Under the pieces are notes generated by a model, which saw only the letters and a program-made list of their open reading frames with translations, had not been told where the DNA came from and made no database searches. From Oricola thermophila (GTDB taxonomy: Bacteria > Pseudomonadota > Alphaproteobacteria > Rhizobiales > Rhizobiaceae), in contig NZ_CP054836.1 of assembly GCF_013358405.1 (NCBI RefSeq), positions 3,534,001 to 3,598,000 of the forward strand: DNA of 64,000 bases, given 5' to 3'. Numbering within the stretch: position 1 is the stretch's first letter; each line of letters starts with the position of its first letter. A program made the translations under genes and the position numbers. Of this stretch, positions 8,313 through 16,710 are shown piece by piece.

Positions 8313-9155
8313 ATGCCGCTAGTGACATTGACACAGGCCTTCGACAGCATTGCCTCCGACGGCGGCGCGCTTGCCGGCGTTGTTGTTCTTGGATGGGAAG
8401 ATGCATGCGCTTATGTTCGCGCAGCCGAGAAAGTGGGCTGTCCGGTAATATTGCAGGCTGGTCCCGGATGCAGGGCGCACACTCCGTTATCCGTCCTTTC
8501 GGAAATGTTCCGTGTTCTGGCGGAAGGGGCTAAAGTACCTGTTGTAGCTCATCTCGATCATGGCAAGACGCCGCAGGATTGTCTGGATGCCATTGATGCG
8601 GGATTTACTTCCGTAATGTATGATGGTTCCGCTCTGCCGTTAGCCGAAAACATAGAGAACACGCGTCAGGTGTTGACAGCCGCGCGCGCCGCTGGCGTCA
8701 GCGTCGAGGCGGAGCTTGGCATCGTGGGCTATGTCGGGGCGAAAGAGTCAGTCGGTACCAGCCCAGACGAGGCGCGCATTTTTATCGAACAGGCACCCGT
8801 GGACGCCTTGGCAATTTCGGCCGGAAACACCCATCTTAGCCAGACCGACACCGTTCCGGCGGACATGGCTGTCATTCGCGCAATCGAGGCGGCAGTTCCC
8901 ACACCCCTCGTCCTGCACGGGGGAAGTGGGATTCCCGCTGCACAGCGGCGTGAAATTGCTCTCCACACACGTGTCGCCAAGTTCAACATCGGCACGGAGC
9001 TTCGCTTGGCCTTCGGTCACACCCTGCGTGAACGGCTCGCATCCGATCCGGACGTCTTCGACCGGATCGAGATTCTGAAATCCCTGATTGACCCGATTGC
9101 GGAAAGAACTGCCCCTGTCCTGGCCAATCTTCTGCCGGAGGGTAGCGCCGCTTGA
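8313..9155 (+). CDS. Class II (zinc) aldolase, fructose/tagatose-bisphosphate family
   Basis: Aldolase of 280 residues that should cleave the phosphorylated ketose made by the upstream kinase into three-carbon units. Class II signatures: AHLDHGKT (metal and catalytic residues), SVMYDGS, VEAELG, LVLHGGSGIP (zinc His) and KFNIGTELR. FbaA, GatY, KbaY and IolJ share this fold; pairing with an IolC-like kinase favours an IolJ-like role. Last gene of the operon; it is followed by insertion-sequence debris. Confidence 0.88.
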   Translation: MPLVTLTQAFDSIASDGGALAGVVVLGWEDACAYVRAAEKVGCPVILQAGPGCRAHTPLSVLSEMFRVLAEGAKVPVVAHLDHGKTPQDCLDAIDAGFTSVMYDGSALPLAENIENTRQVLTAARAAGVSVEAELGIVGYVGAKESVGTSPDEARIFIEQAPVDALAISAGNTHLSQTDTVPADMAVIRAIEAAVPTPLVLHGGSGIPAAQRREIALHTRVAKFNIGTELRLAFGHTLRERLASDPDVFDRIEILKSLIDPIAERTAPVLANLLPEGSAA

Positions 9156-9301
9156 AGAGTTATTTGTCCTGCATAGATGGAGTGGTCGTCGCTCTGTCTG
9201 TGGCCAAAGGTCCTGGGACTAGGGACCAGCTGATTTGGCGGAAGCCCTAGCCCATCAGGGTACTCACATTTTGCGACAAATTTACAGTGAAGCAAGCATA
9301 G
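9156..9301. other. Operon 3' flank
   Basis: No gene. A short GGTCC...GGACC inverted repeat at about 9210-9228 is a weak terminator candidate. Confidence 0.3.
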
Positions 9302-9403
9302 CTACTCAATGGTTTGAGTGTGTCCGAAGTAGACATCGGAACGGGGCAAGACCGCCAAGGCTCTTGGGATAATGGAAATGATTGTAGTGCTCGACAAAGG
9401 TGG
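9302..9403 (-). pseudogene. 3' remnant of an IS3-family transposase
   Basis: Read on the minus strand this codes FVEHYNHFHYPKSLGGLAP and, after a one-base frameshift, DVYFGHTQTIE then a stop. This is the C-terminal signature of an IS3-type OrfB (HYN..R.H.SL..LTP.DVYFG). It abuts the end of the next IS, which removed the rest of the gene. Confidence 0.7.
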
Positions 9404-9462
9404 TGACCTGAGACCCGACTTCCCTCCAGCCTTCAGGAGAATCCGTCGGTTGATTTCTGGCC

Positions 9463-10302
9463 TCATGCGGCCTTCGTTTCCAGTCTCGATTTCATTGCAA
9501 ACTCCTGCGGCGTGAGATTGCCCAGGGACGAGTGGGGTCTGTGTCGGTTGTAGTCCTCCTTCCATGCGGTGATTTTCTTGCGGGCCTCGGTCAGCGACGA
9601 GAACAGGGTTTCGTTCAAGAGTTCATCCCGGAAGCTGCCGTTGAACGACTCGATGAAGGCGTTCTGCATAGGCTTTCCGGGCGCGGTGTAGTGCCAGTCG
9701 ATCCGGGTTTCCTGGCACCATCTGAGCACCGCCATACTGGTCAGTTCCGTGCCATTGTCGCTGACAATCGTTCCAGGCCTCCCGCGCCGGGCCATGATCG
9801 CCGTCAGCTCCCGCGTGACGCGCAGCCCTGAGAGCGAGGTGTCGGCGACCAGCGCCAGGCATTCCCGGCTGAAATCATCCACAATGGCAAGCACCCGAAA
9901 CCGCCGCCCGTCAGTGAAGGCGTCCGAGACGAAATCCAGGCTCCAGCGTTCTTTTGGCCGTTCCGGAACCAGCATCGGCCTGCGAGTTCCAACGGCGCGC
10001 TTCCGGCCGCCGCGTTTCTTCACTTGCAACCTCTCTTCCGCGTAGAGCCGCCTCAGCTTCTTCAGGTTCACCTGCCAGCCCTGCCGCTCCAGCATCACAT
10101 GCACCCGTCGATAGCCGAAGCGACGGCGCGCGGCGGCGACAGCCTTCATCGCCTCGCGCAGGTCGGCATCGTCAGGACGCACGCTGCGATACCGCACGCT
10201 CGACCGATCAACGCCCAGAACAGAACACGCCCGCCGCTGGCTCACCTGATGCGCTTCACACAGATGCGCCACGGCATCCCGCCTGGCTGCGGGCGTTACC
10301 AC
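9463..10302 (-). CDS. IS3-family transposase OrfB (DDE integrase domain)
   Basis: 279 residues: an N-terminal HTH_21-like segment ([16 protein letters not shown]) and a C-terminal rve integrase core with the DDE acidic residues in [20 protein letters not shown] and NAFIESFNG. In IS3 elements the active transposase is an OrfAB fusion made by programmed -1 frameshifting in the short overlap with orfA (10296-10302). Appears intact. Confidence 0.9.
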   Translation of the reverse strand: MVTPAARRDAVAHLCEAHQVSQRRACSVLGVDRSSVRYRSVRPDDADLREAMKAVAAARRRFGYRRVHVMLERQGWQVNLKKLRRLYAEERLQVKKRGGRKRAVGTRRPMLVPERPKERWSLDFVSDAFTDGRRFRVLAIVDDFSRECLALVADTSLSGLRVTRELTAIMARRGRPGTIVSDNGTELTSMAVLRWCQETRIDWHYTAPGKPMQNAFIESFNGSFRDELLNETLFSSLTEARKKITAWKEDYNRHRPHSSLGNLTPQEFAMKSRLETKAA

Positions 10303-10562
10303 TTTCGCGAGGCGATATCTTTCAGCATCGCGTTGTCCAGCATCTGCTCGGCCAGCAGCTTCTTCAGCTTCGCGTTCTCATCTTCGAGCGCCTTGAGCCG
10401 CCGGGCGTCCGACACCTCCAACCCGCCGAACTTCGCCTTCCATTTGTAAAACGTCGCCGAGCTGATTCCATGCTCCCGGCAAACGTCCGCCGTGGCCATG
10501 CCGCTCTCCTGCTGCTTCAGGATCGCGATGATCTGCTCTTCGCTGAACCGTGATCTCTTCAT
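10296..10562 (-). CDS. IS3-family transposase OrfA
   Basis: 88 residues with a helix-turn-helix ([34 protein letters not shown]) and a leucine-zipper-like helix ([20 protein letters not shown]), the standard OrfA layout for binding IS ends and multimerising. Overlaps orfB by seven bases. Confidence 0.9.
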   Translation of the reverse strand: MKRSRFSEEQIIAILKQQESGMATADVCREHGISSATFYKWKAKFGGLEVSDARRLKALEDENAKLKKLLAEQMLDNAMLKDIASRKW

Positions 10563-10591
10563 GCTGTCCGTCTCCTTCGTTGGGACGGACT

Positions 10592-11461
10592 CTACCTCAA
10601 ATCGGAAGAGGAAACGGGGCCCAGGTCACAATCGTCATCGTCATCTCGATCACTATTATAATCTTCCCCGTACACAAAGCTGTAAGCTTCTTTGATGACT
10701 GACGGCATAGGATCGGTCAAACTCCCCGTGACCTCAGGATAGTCATTGTCTAGAAGCCTTTCGTGCAAACTGTAGAGCATGACACGCCGAAGGCGGATCA
10801 TGGTCTTTTCGTCGTAGACACACAGGAAAGAGTGTAAGGTAAGTTCTGCCTTTCTGTAGGCTTCATCGTCAGGGCAATTAGCCACTTTCTGGTCAATAAA
10901 CTCTTCCGGATACAGGTCTAGATATTCAGAAACCTCGGGATAAAGGTCCAACCTGTCAAATTTCCTCACATTGTCCAGCTCATTGAAGAAGTGGAACTCT
11001 GCGATCGTCGGCAGAACAAACCCGTCCTTCCACGCTCTATGACGGAAACCAAACGAGGCGCAGAATATTTTTCCTACAACGTAGTCTTCGCCGTTGTCCT
11101 CAAAATCGCTTATGAGCTTTTCCCGTACGCCGTTACGATACAGATGAGTAACTGCTTCTGCAGTTGCAATTTCGCGTCGCAGAACATACGAAAATTCGTT
11201 TGCTAGAGCCCTGTCAAGTCTCTGGGCCTCAAGAAGATCTTGTAGAGCCTCGTGGTACCGAATCCTCTTGCAAAGAATGTTGGCCCTATTGATGTAGGGG
11301 GCCGGATTCTTGCAAATGGAAATTGACCTAGCGTAATAGTCGAGCGCCTTCTCACATTCATATCGGCTGGCATGTGCCATCCCTAGCTCAAAAAGCTTCC
11401 GGCCTTCATCGTATCCTTCGGGCCTAGCCACCCTTTGCCCGCCAAACATCCACTTAAACAA
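10592..11461 (-). CDS. Unknown TPR-like protein, 3' end replaced by IS
   Basis: No function recognised. The N-terminal third looks like tetratricopeptide repeats (ELGMAHASRYECEKALDYYARSI; RYHEALQDLLEAQRL). The chosen TTG start at 11461 follows GGAGG by five bases; upstream ATG/ATT options add up to 17 residues. The acidic C-terminus (DRDDDDD) runs into the IS at 10628, so the last about 11 codons and the stop are IS DNA and the native C-terminus is lost. Base composition is visibly less GC-rich than the flanking metabolic genes, suggesting foreign origin. Confidence 0.6.
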   Translation of the reverse strand: MFKWMFGGQRVARPEGYDEGRKLFELGMAHASRYECEKALDYYARSISICKNPAPYINRANILCKRIRYHEALQDLLEAQRLDRALANEFSYVLRREIATAEAVTHLYRNGVREKLISDFEDNGEDYVVGKIFCASFGFRHRAWKDGFVLPTIAEFHFFNELDNVRKFDRLDLYPEVSEYLDLYPEEFIDQKVANCPDDEAYRKAELTLHSFLCVYDEKTMIRLRRVMLYSLHERLLDNDYPEVTGSLTDPMPSVIKEAYSFVYGEDYNSDRDDDDDCDLGPVSSSDLR

Positions 11462-11512
11462 TTGTACCTCCATCGAAGTTTGTCTCGATTCGACAGGTTG
11501 CCCGATGGTCAC

Positions 11513-11867
11513 TACCTCTTGGAGGCAAGGTCACCGTCGCCCAATCCAACGTCAAGTGACCAACCGCAACTAATCCAACAACTTTTCCTCCACCCAGTTC
11601 GCCACGATCAACCCCGGCACGCTGTCGTGCGCGCGCGGTATCCCGGTCGAGGTCGAGCCGCTTCGGCAGCTTCACCTGCGGGACCAGCAAGAAGATTGGC
11701 GCGGTGACCTGGTTGCGGCCGATCATAGCGCGTGAGGCCGCCGCCTAGCCGCGAGTGTTCATCCGGGCATAGTCAGCTGTCGCCCCTGCCACTCAAATTG
11801 CGTTTTGGGTTTGAGCGAGTCGCGCCCATAGGCGCTTCGTACCACCCAAAAAATTGAAACAATTATG
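11513..11867. other. Degenerate spacer before IS3 copy
   Basis: No intact gene. A GC-rich patch (about 11590-11740) has broken minus-strand coding (PIFLLVPQVKLPKRLDLDRD in one frame, VPGLIVANWVEEKLLD then stop in another), which looks like a frameshifted gene end of unknown family. Confidence 0.35.
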
Positions 11868-12072
11868 TGATCCTCCCCCAATGAAGTGGTCCGCCGTTAT
11901 GTTTAGGAAAACGGAGGACCAAAGATGGGAAACAAACGACACAAACCGGAAGAGATTGTCACGAAGCTGCGGCAGGTTGAGGTTCTTGTCGGCCAGGGAA
12001 CGGCGCGGATCGATGCGATCCGGGAGGTTCGTATAACCGAGCAGACCTACTACCTCTATGGACGGCTCTCCC

Positions 12073-12289
12073 GTTGCAAGGGTGACATTGATCTGGCTAC
12101 CTGGATCCGTTGCAAACATCTATCCGGCGTCAGCCGACCGAGGGTCGGAGCGCCCAAATGGGGTATCCGCATGCGCGCGCCTCTACAGCTGGTAGGCCTC
12201 AGGGGCCGCGATAATAGTCAGGCTCGTCGCGCACCGGTTCGATCCCGGCAGTCCATTTCTTCGTCGTCTTGCAATCAGCGTCATGTTCT
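12073..12289 (-). ncRNA. Possible bridge-RNA region of the IS110-type element
   Basis: About 217 bp of non-coding DNA between the recombinase stop and the left subterminal repeat. IS110-family elements express a structured bridge RNA from a non-coding end that pairs with target and donor DNA; in IS1111-type elements this end is 3' of the gene, as here. Position-based only; loops were not modelled. Confidence 0.35.
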
Positions 12290-13309
12290 TCAGATTGCGG
12301 CGCGGTATGGTTCGCCCGTTCGAAGCACAGCCCTGATGATCCGTGCGTTCTTGTTGGCGACCGCGACCGTGGCTCGGTTGAACCCGCGCCGCTCCCGAAG
12401 ATCGTTGACCCAGACATTCATCTGGTCATCTTTGTTAGGCGCGGTTCGGACGACCGCCCGTGCCCCGTGGACCAGCAGCGTACGTAGATGCTGGCTTCCT
12501 CGCTTTGAGATGCTGAGCATGACCCGCTTGTCGCCGCTCGAATGCTGACGCGGCACAAGACCAAGCCAGGCCGCGAGGTGGCGGCCGTCTCGGAACTCCC
12601 GACCATCCCCGATCGCCGCTACAATCGCGGTCGCAGTTTTCGGCCCAACACCCTTGATCTTGGCGATCCGCTGGCAGGTTGGACTCGCCCTGAAGACCGC
12701 TTCGATCTTCTTGTCGAAGGAAATGATACGCCGATCGAGATTGCAGAACAGATCCCATAGTTCGGCGATGGCATCACGAGCCATCTCGCTCAATTCGTTG
12801 TTCATGTCGCTGAGAATATCAGGGACCATCCGCCGCGCTTTGGTGATTGACTTGCCAAAAGCGATGCCGCGATCGAGGAGCAGTCCTCTAATCTGGCAGA
12901 TCGTCGCCGTACGGTGGTTTACAAGGCGCTGCCTGGCGCGATGCAAAGCCTGAATGTCCTGCTGCTCTTTGGTTCTCTTTGGCACAAGTGGAATATGCGG
13001 CTGGCGCACCGCGGTGCAGATTGCCTCGGCATCGTTTCCGTCGTTCTTTTGTCCCCTCACGAACGGCTTCACATATTGCGGGCTTACGATCTTCACTCGA
13101 TGCCCGAGTTCCTCGAACTTCCGCGCCCAGCAGAACGCGCCGGTGCAGGCTTCGATCGCGATGGTGCATGGCTCGATGCCGCTAAGTACACCGAGGAGTT
13201 GATCGCGCATCACTCGTCGTTTGAAAACCGGGCGGCCTCGTCGATCGGCTCCATGCAGTTGAAAGACGTTCTTCGCGATATCGATGCCGAGGATGTCTAT
13301 GGCGGTCAT
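12290..13309 (-). CDS. IS110-family transposase (DEDD recombinase)
   Basis: 339 residues. The N-terminal RuvC-like domain begins DILGIDIAKNVFQLHG with acidic residues also in IAIEACTGAF and the KNDGNDAEAI segment (DEDD set). The C-terminal transposase_20 domain contains IKGVGPKTATAIVAAIGD and the LAAWLGLVPRQHSSG region that supplies the serine nucleophile in this family. Full length, so probably still active, acting with a guide RNA from the adjoining non-coding end. Confidence 0.92.
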   Translation of the reverse strand: MTAIDILGIDIAKNVFQLHGADRRGRPVFKRRVMRDQLLGVLSGIEPCTIAIEACTGAFCWARKFEELGHRVKIVSPQYVKPFVRGQKNDGNDAEAICTAVRQPHIPLVPKRTKEQQDIQALHRARQRLVNHRTATICQIRGLLLDRGIAFGKSITKARRMVPDILSDMNNELSEMARDAIAELWDLFCNLDRRIISFDKKIEAVFRASPTCQRIAKIKGVGPKTATAIVAAIGDGREFRDGRHLAAWLGLVPRQHSSGDKRVMLSISKRGSQHLRTLLVHGARAVVRTAPNKDDQMNVWVNDLRERRGFNRATVAVANKNARIIRAVLRTGEPYRAAI

Positions 13310-13556
13310 GCTTCTCTCCTTTTATGTCGACGGCCGAAGTCTGCCGAGGTGGAGGGAGAGCCGTCCATCCCATTAGGTGGCGCAAGCAATATGGCGGCAT
13401 GGGAACCGACCAACTGAAAGAGCTCAAACGGCTGCAAAAGGAGAATGAGCGTCTCCGCAAGGCTGTCTCCGACCTGACATTGGACAAGTTGATCCTGGCG
13501 GAGGCCGCACGGGGAAACTTCTGAGCCCCGCCCGTCGCCGTGCCTGCATTGATCGT

Positions 13557-14372
13557 GTGCGCAGCCAAATGAAGCTCTCCGAGCGTCGTGTCTGCCGCGT
13601 CCTGGGGCAGCATCGCTCCACGCAACGACGCAGACCGCAGGGACGAGCCGATGAAGAGCGTCTTGTCGCGGACATGATCGAACTGGCTCGCCAATATGGT
13701 CGCTATGGTTATCGCCGGATTGCGGCTCTGTTGAGGGATGCGGGCTGGCAGGTGAACGACAAGCGTGTCGAGCGACTGTGGCGGCGGGAGGGGCTGAAAG
13801 TGCCAGCAAAACAACCGAAGAAGGGGCGGCTCTGGTTGAATGACGGCTCATGCGTCCGTCTCCGGCCCGAGTATCGCAACCATGTGTGGAGCTACGACTT
13901 CGTGCATTGCCGGACCGATGACGGCAAGGTGTTCCGAACCTTGAACATCCTCGACGAGTTCAGCCGGGAGTGCCTGGCGATCCGGGTCAAACGAAGGCTG
14001 AACTCGACCGACGTCATCGACGCCTTGAGCGACCTGTTCATCCTGCGCGGTGTGCCTGCGTTCATACGTTCCGACAACGGCCCGGAGTTCGTTGCCAATG
14101 CAGTCCGCGACTGGGTCACGGCCGTCGGCGCCACGACGGCTTACATCGAACCAGGCTCGCCTTGGGAGAACGGCTATTGCGAGAGCTTCAATGCCCGGTT
14201 CCGCGATGAACTGCTCGACGGCGAGATCTTCTACAGCCTGCGCGACGCTCAGATCCTGATCGAAAAATGGAGGAAGCACTACAACACCAAGAGACCGCAC
14301 AGTGCCTTGGGCTACCGCCCACCGGCGCCGGAAACCATCGTCCCGATGGACCGAAGACCGGCCATGCACTAA
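13557..14372 (+). CDS. IS3-family transposase OrfB
   Basis: 271 residues with HTH_21 segment (YGRYGYRRIAALLRDAGW) and rve core; DDE acidic residues in WSYDFVHC, FIRSDNGPEF and YCESFNARF. The GTG at 13557 is the first start in frame; the natural product would be an OrfAB frameshift fusion, now impossible because orfA is split by the IS110-type element. Confidence 0.88.
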   Translation: MRSQMKLSERRVCRVLGQHRSTQRRRPQGRADEERLVADMIELARQYGRYGYRRIAALLRDAGWQVNDKRVERLWRREGLKVPAKQPKKGRLWLNDGSCVRLRPEYRNHVWSYDFVHCRTDDGKVFRTLNILDEFSRECLAIRVKRRLNSTDVIDALSDLFILRGVPAFIRSDNGPEFVANAVRDWVTAVGATTAYIEPGSPWENGYCESFNARFRDELLDGEIFYSLRDAQILIEKWRKHYNTKRPHSALGYRPPAPETIVPMDRRPAMH

Positions 14373-14406
14373 CAATCAAACTGAACCACTCTGGTGGGGC
14401 AGATCA

Positions 14407-14728
14407 GCCTACGAAGTCGCGGGGTGAGGAAAGCCCGTCGTCGTGCCGTTGCAGGCTTGCTGTTCGGATCCGGCCTTGTCCCGGATTTGCCGCCGAAAAC
14501 TTTTCCGCGCCGGAAACGGGCCGGGCTTGCAAGGCCGTTTTCGCCTTTCGTGAGCCCGGCGTTAACCATGTGATCGGGAAGTCGGGGCTGGGCTCATTTT
14601 GGGGGCTCAGATCCGTTTCGGATCCTGCCAGGGTGCGGGTGTTCCGGAATTGACCGGAGCGGCCCCCGACGGTGTTGGCGCACCGAAAGGGGCCTGACCC
14701 AAGACCTTGATATGGAAGGAATCGGGCT
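14407..14728. other. Leader region of the nuclease/AAA/protease operon
   Basis: No gene. Holds one copy of the odd-centred palindrome GAAAA-C-TTTTC (14495-14505) followed by a GCAA...TTTTCG segment that resembles the terminal repeats at 342 and 33507. The operon promoter should be here, but no clear -35/-10 pair is seen. Confidence 0.45.
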
Positions 14729-14947
14729 GTGAAGACAGATATCCAATCGATCCCCTTGCGGGAAGGCGGCCGCGAGGCCGAACGGCGGCGCGCCGCGATG
14801 CGCCGCCAGCTGGAAACCATCTTCGGCGCGGTCGTGACGGCGCTCGAAACGGGCCGGGCTGACGCATGCATTGATGAGCGGCGTCCGGATCGCGATCCGC
14901 CGCCATCGCTTGGCCGTGGCCCGGCCGCCAGGCCCGCGACTGCCTGA
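14729..14947 (+). CDS. Small hypothetical protein
   Basis: 72 residues from GTG 14729, preceded by AAGGAA. Basic helical N-terminal half (GREAERRRAAMRRQLETIFGAVVTALE) and a proline/arginine-rich tail. No family recognised. It precedes and reads with the nuclease-like gene, so it could be the first gene of that operon or a leader peptide. A chance frame in GC-rich DNA is possible. Confidence 0.4.
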   Translation: MKTDIQSIPLREGGREAERRRAAMRRQLETIFGAVVTALETGRADACIDERRPDRDPPPSLGRGPAARPATA

Positions 14948-15123
14948 CGGGCAGACTTCGACACAGGAAACCACGCATCGAACGGCAATCCCGTACCCCG
15001 CGCGCAAGACGCGGGCGCGGGAGCCACGGCCCGGGACCGATGTCCGCCGGGGAAGGGCGCTTGCGCGTCTTTCCCCTTGGCCCCCCGTGCGCCTGCCGTT
15101 TTGCCGACGAGAGAACCGAACGC

Positions 15124-16107
15124 ATGACCAGAGCAAACAGCAACCGACGCGCCAGACCCGCCCTTGCCGAACGCCGGACTTCGCCGAGTGACGAGACGCC
15201 CGAACTCGACCGCCGCCTGGATGACCTTCTCGAGGCGACGGTCGCGGGAATGTTGTCCGTGGAACGCAAGCCGGATCCGATGTTCGGCCGCCATGGCGAG
15301 ACGATCGCGCTTGCCCATCTTGCCTATGGGCACGAGGCAAGGCTGATCGAGGACGCGGCGATCCTGATGTGCGAGGCCGAACCGCACTTGCAGGTCATCC
15401 GGCTCGATCGTCCGTTTCCGCTGGTGGCGGCCGCGTTCGAGGCATTGCAAGGCAATGACTGGTCGACGCTGGAAGGCATCCGGTTGCCCTCGCGGGTTTA
15501 TGCCGAGGACAGCTACATGCCGGACCTGGTCGTGCTCGATCGGCGGTCCATGACGGCCTATCTCCTCGACATCAAGCGGGCCATCGACAACAAGATCAGT
15601 CGCATCAGGGCCCTGATGACGCGGCTCAAGGCCGCCGCCTTGGTCGCGCCGGACTGGCTGTCGATGCGGGCCAGGGTTCACGGCGTGGCCTGCACGCGGA
15701 TCGCGATCCTCGATGCCTCCGGCGCTTTCGACGAGCCCGAAACCGGAATCATGCCGCTCGCCGCATTGGAACAGGTGCTCGATGTTCCGGGCCTTGCCGT
15801 CCGGATGGCGGACCTGCGCGATCGCTTCGCACTACGCATCGAACAGGAAATGGATCGGCTGCTGCCGGATGCGTCCGGGGGAGTCGGGACCGGGAAACGG
15901 CGTTCCGGCATCGGGGCGGATGCGCCGGACGGCGAGCCGAGATCCGACAGCAATACCGACACCTCTACGGATGACGAACCCGACACGAAGGGTGCGGCAG
16001 CCAGCATGGCAAAGGCACAGGGCAGGGCGCGCCGGGTCGGCTTCGCGATCCCGGGCATGGCCAGGCGCGAGGCGCAGCCATCATCCGCCACTGCAACCCG
16101 GCACTGA
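15124..16107 (+). CDS. PD-(D/E)XK nuclease-like protein
   Basis: 327 residues from ATG 15124 (a start at 15040 would add 28 residues with no better ribosome site). No named family recognised. The central segment SYMPDLVVLD...TAYLLDIKRA has the layout of a restriction-endonuclease-fold core: Asp134 after a Pro, then Asp149-x-Lys151 at the end of the next strand. The C-terminus (about 255-327) is low-complexity and basic. Second gene of a run that ends in an AAA+ ATPase and a zinc protease. A nuclease role is inferred from the motif only; a structural non-catalytic PD-(D/E)XK relative is possible. Confidence 0.65.
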   Translation: MTRANSNRRARPALAERRTSPSDETPELDRRLDDLLEATVAGMLSVERKPDPMFGRHGETIALAHLAYGHEARLIEDAAILMCEAEPHLQVIRLDRPFPLVAAAFEALQGNDWSTLEGIRLPSRVYAEDSYMPDLVVLDRRSMTAYLLDIKRAIDNKISRIRALMTRLKAAALVAPDWLSMRARVHGVACTRIAILDASGAFDEPETGIMPLAALEQVLDVPGLAVRMADLRDRFALRIEQEMDRLLPDASGGVGTGKRRSGIGADAPDGEPRSDSNTDTSTDDEPDTKGAAASMAKAQGRARRVGFAIPGMARREAQPSSATATRH

Positions 16108-16197
16108 CTGCAGTCCCGACCGAACGAACATGCTCGCGGCTGGTCCGCCCGCAGAGCGGCAGGTCGGCTGAGGCGAGAGAACAGGAGCAACAAGACG

Positions 16198-16710
16198 ATG
16201 ATCGAACGAGACCGACAGACCCCGAAACGTGATGACGCAGACATGCAGAACAGGCGTACTCATTCCGGCCTGCAGGCTTTTGCGCCCTGGCTGCGCGAGA
16301 CGCGCCAGCGCCATGAGGTACAACTTGCTGCCGACGAAGGGGACCGTGTCGACCACCATACATTGGCCATGCAGGCTTCCGACAGCCCGTTGAACGCGAT
16401 GTATGCCGCAATGGGCCACAGCCAGGACTGCATCGCCAGGATGCGCCGCGGCCTGATCGTGACGTGCGACTGCGCCACGAAACCCGTCGACGATCCGGCG
16501 GTCGCCGTCGCGCTCGCGCTTCGCTACGAACGGTTTGCCCGTGCCGGAAAGGCGCGCTTTCCGCAATCCATCGCCCGGATGGTCGAGGCGGGGGCAGGAA
16601 GGGGTGACGAGGCTTGCCGGATGATGCTCGAGCGGCTGCATCGTCGGGGGCTGGTTGAAGATCCTGCGCGTGATGGCGGTTCGGATGCCAGGCCCGGGAG
16701 GCTGTCTTGA
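16198..16710 (+). CDS. Hypothetical protein of the nuclease/AAA/protease operon
   Basis: 170 residues, ATG 16198 with a GGAG site about ten bases upstream. No known domain recognised; a two-Cys segment (GLIVTCDCATKP) lies in a mostly helical protein. Its TGA overlaps the TTG start of the AAA+ gene (TTGA), so translation is probably coupled and the product may be a partner or adaptor of the ATPase. Confidence 0.6.
   Translation: MIERDRQTPKRDDADMQNRRTHSGLQAFAPWLRETRQRHEVQLAADEGDRVDHHTLAMQASDSPLNAMYAAMGHSQDCIARMRRGLIVTCDCATKPVDDPAVAVALALRYERFARAGKARFPQSIARMVEAGAGRGDEACRMMLERLHRRGLVEDPARDGGSDARPGRLS

Larger units (their letters stand above)
9404..10628 (-). mobile_element. Complete IS3-family element, 1225 bp
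   Basis: Outer ends are imperfect inverted repeats: TGACCTGAGACCCGACTTCC at 9404 and, on the complement at 10628, TGACCTGGGCCCCGTTTCC. It carries the usual overlapping orfA and orfB. Flanking bases (TGG on the left, CAA on the right) do not form a target duplication, and different genes are cut on either side, so a deletion or recombination happened after insertion. Confidence 0.85.
12054..13374 (-). mobile_element. IS110-family element, IS1111-like, about 1321 bp
   Basis: Carries one DEDD recombinase gene and a perfect 15-bp subterminal inverted repeat: ATGGACGGCTCTCCC at 12058-12072 and its complement at 13354-13368. Subterminal repeats and a long non-coding segment downstream of the recombinase fit the IS1111 subgroup. 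The outer limits are set from the reconstructed orfA of the host IS3. No target duplication, as usual for this family. Confidence 0.85.
11925..13524 (+). pseudogene. IS3 orfA split by the IS110-type insertion
   Basis: The 5' part (11925-12053) codes MGNKRHKPEEIVTKLRQVEV to EQTYY; the 3' part (13375-13524) resumes RWRKQYGGMG to LAEAARGNF and a stop. Joining TAC (12051-12053) to AGG (13375-13377) restores TYY-RWRKQYGG, so the insertion sits between these codons and OrfA is inactive. Confidence 0.85.
11868..14406 (+). mobile_element. IS3-family element interrupted by an IS110-type element
   Basis: Ends are related inverted repeats: TGATCCTCCCCC...GTGGTCC at 11868 and, on the complement at 14406, TGATCTGCCCCA...GTGGTTC. 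Without the 1321-bp insert at 12054-13374 the element is about 1218 bp, normal for IS3. No target duplication is seen (ATG left, GCC right). Confidence 0.85.

Noticed and set aside
9404..10628. Recent simple transposition of the IS3 element
   Set aside because: No 3-4 bp target duplication and different broken genes on the two sides.
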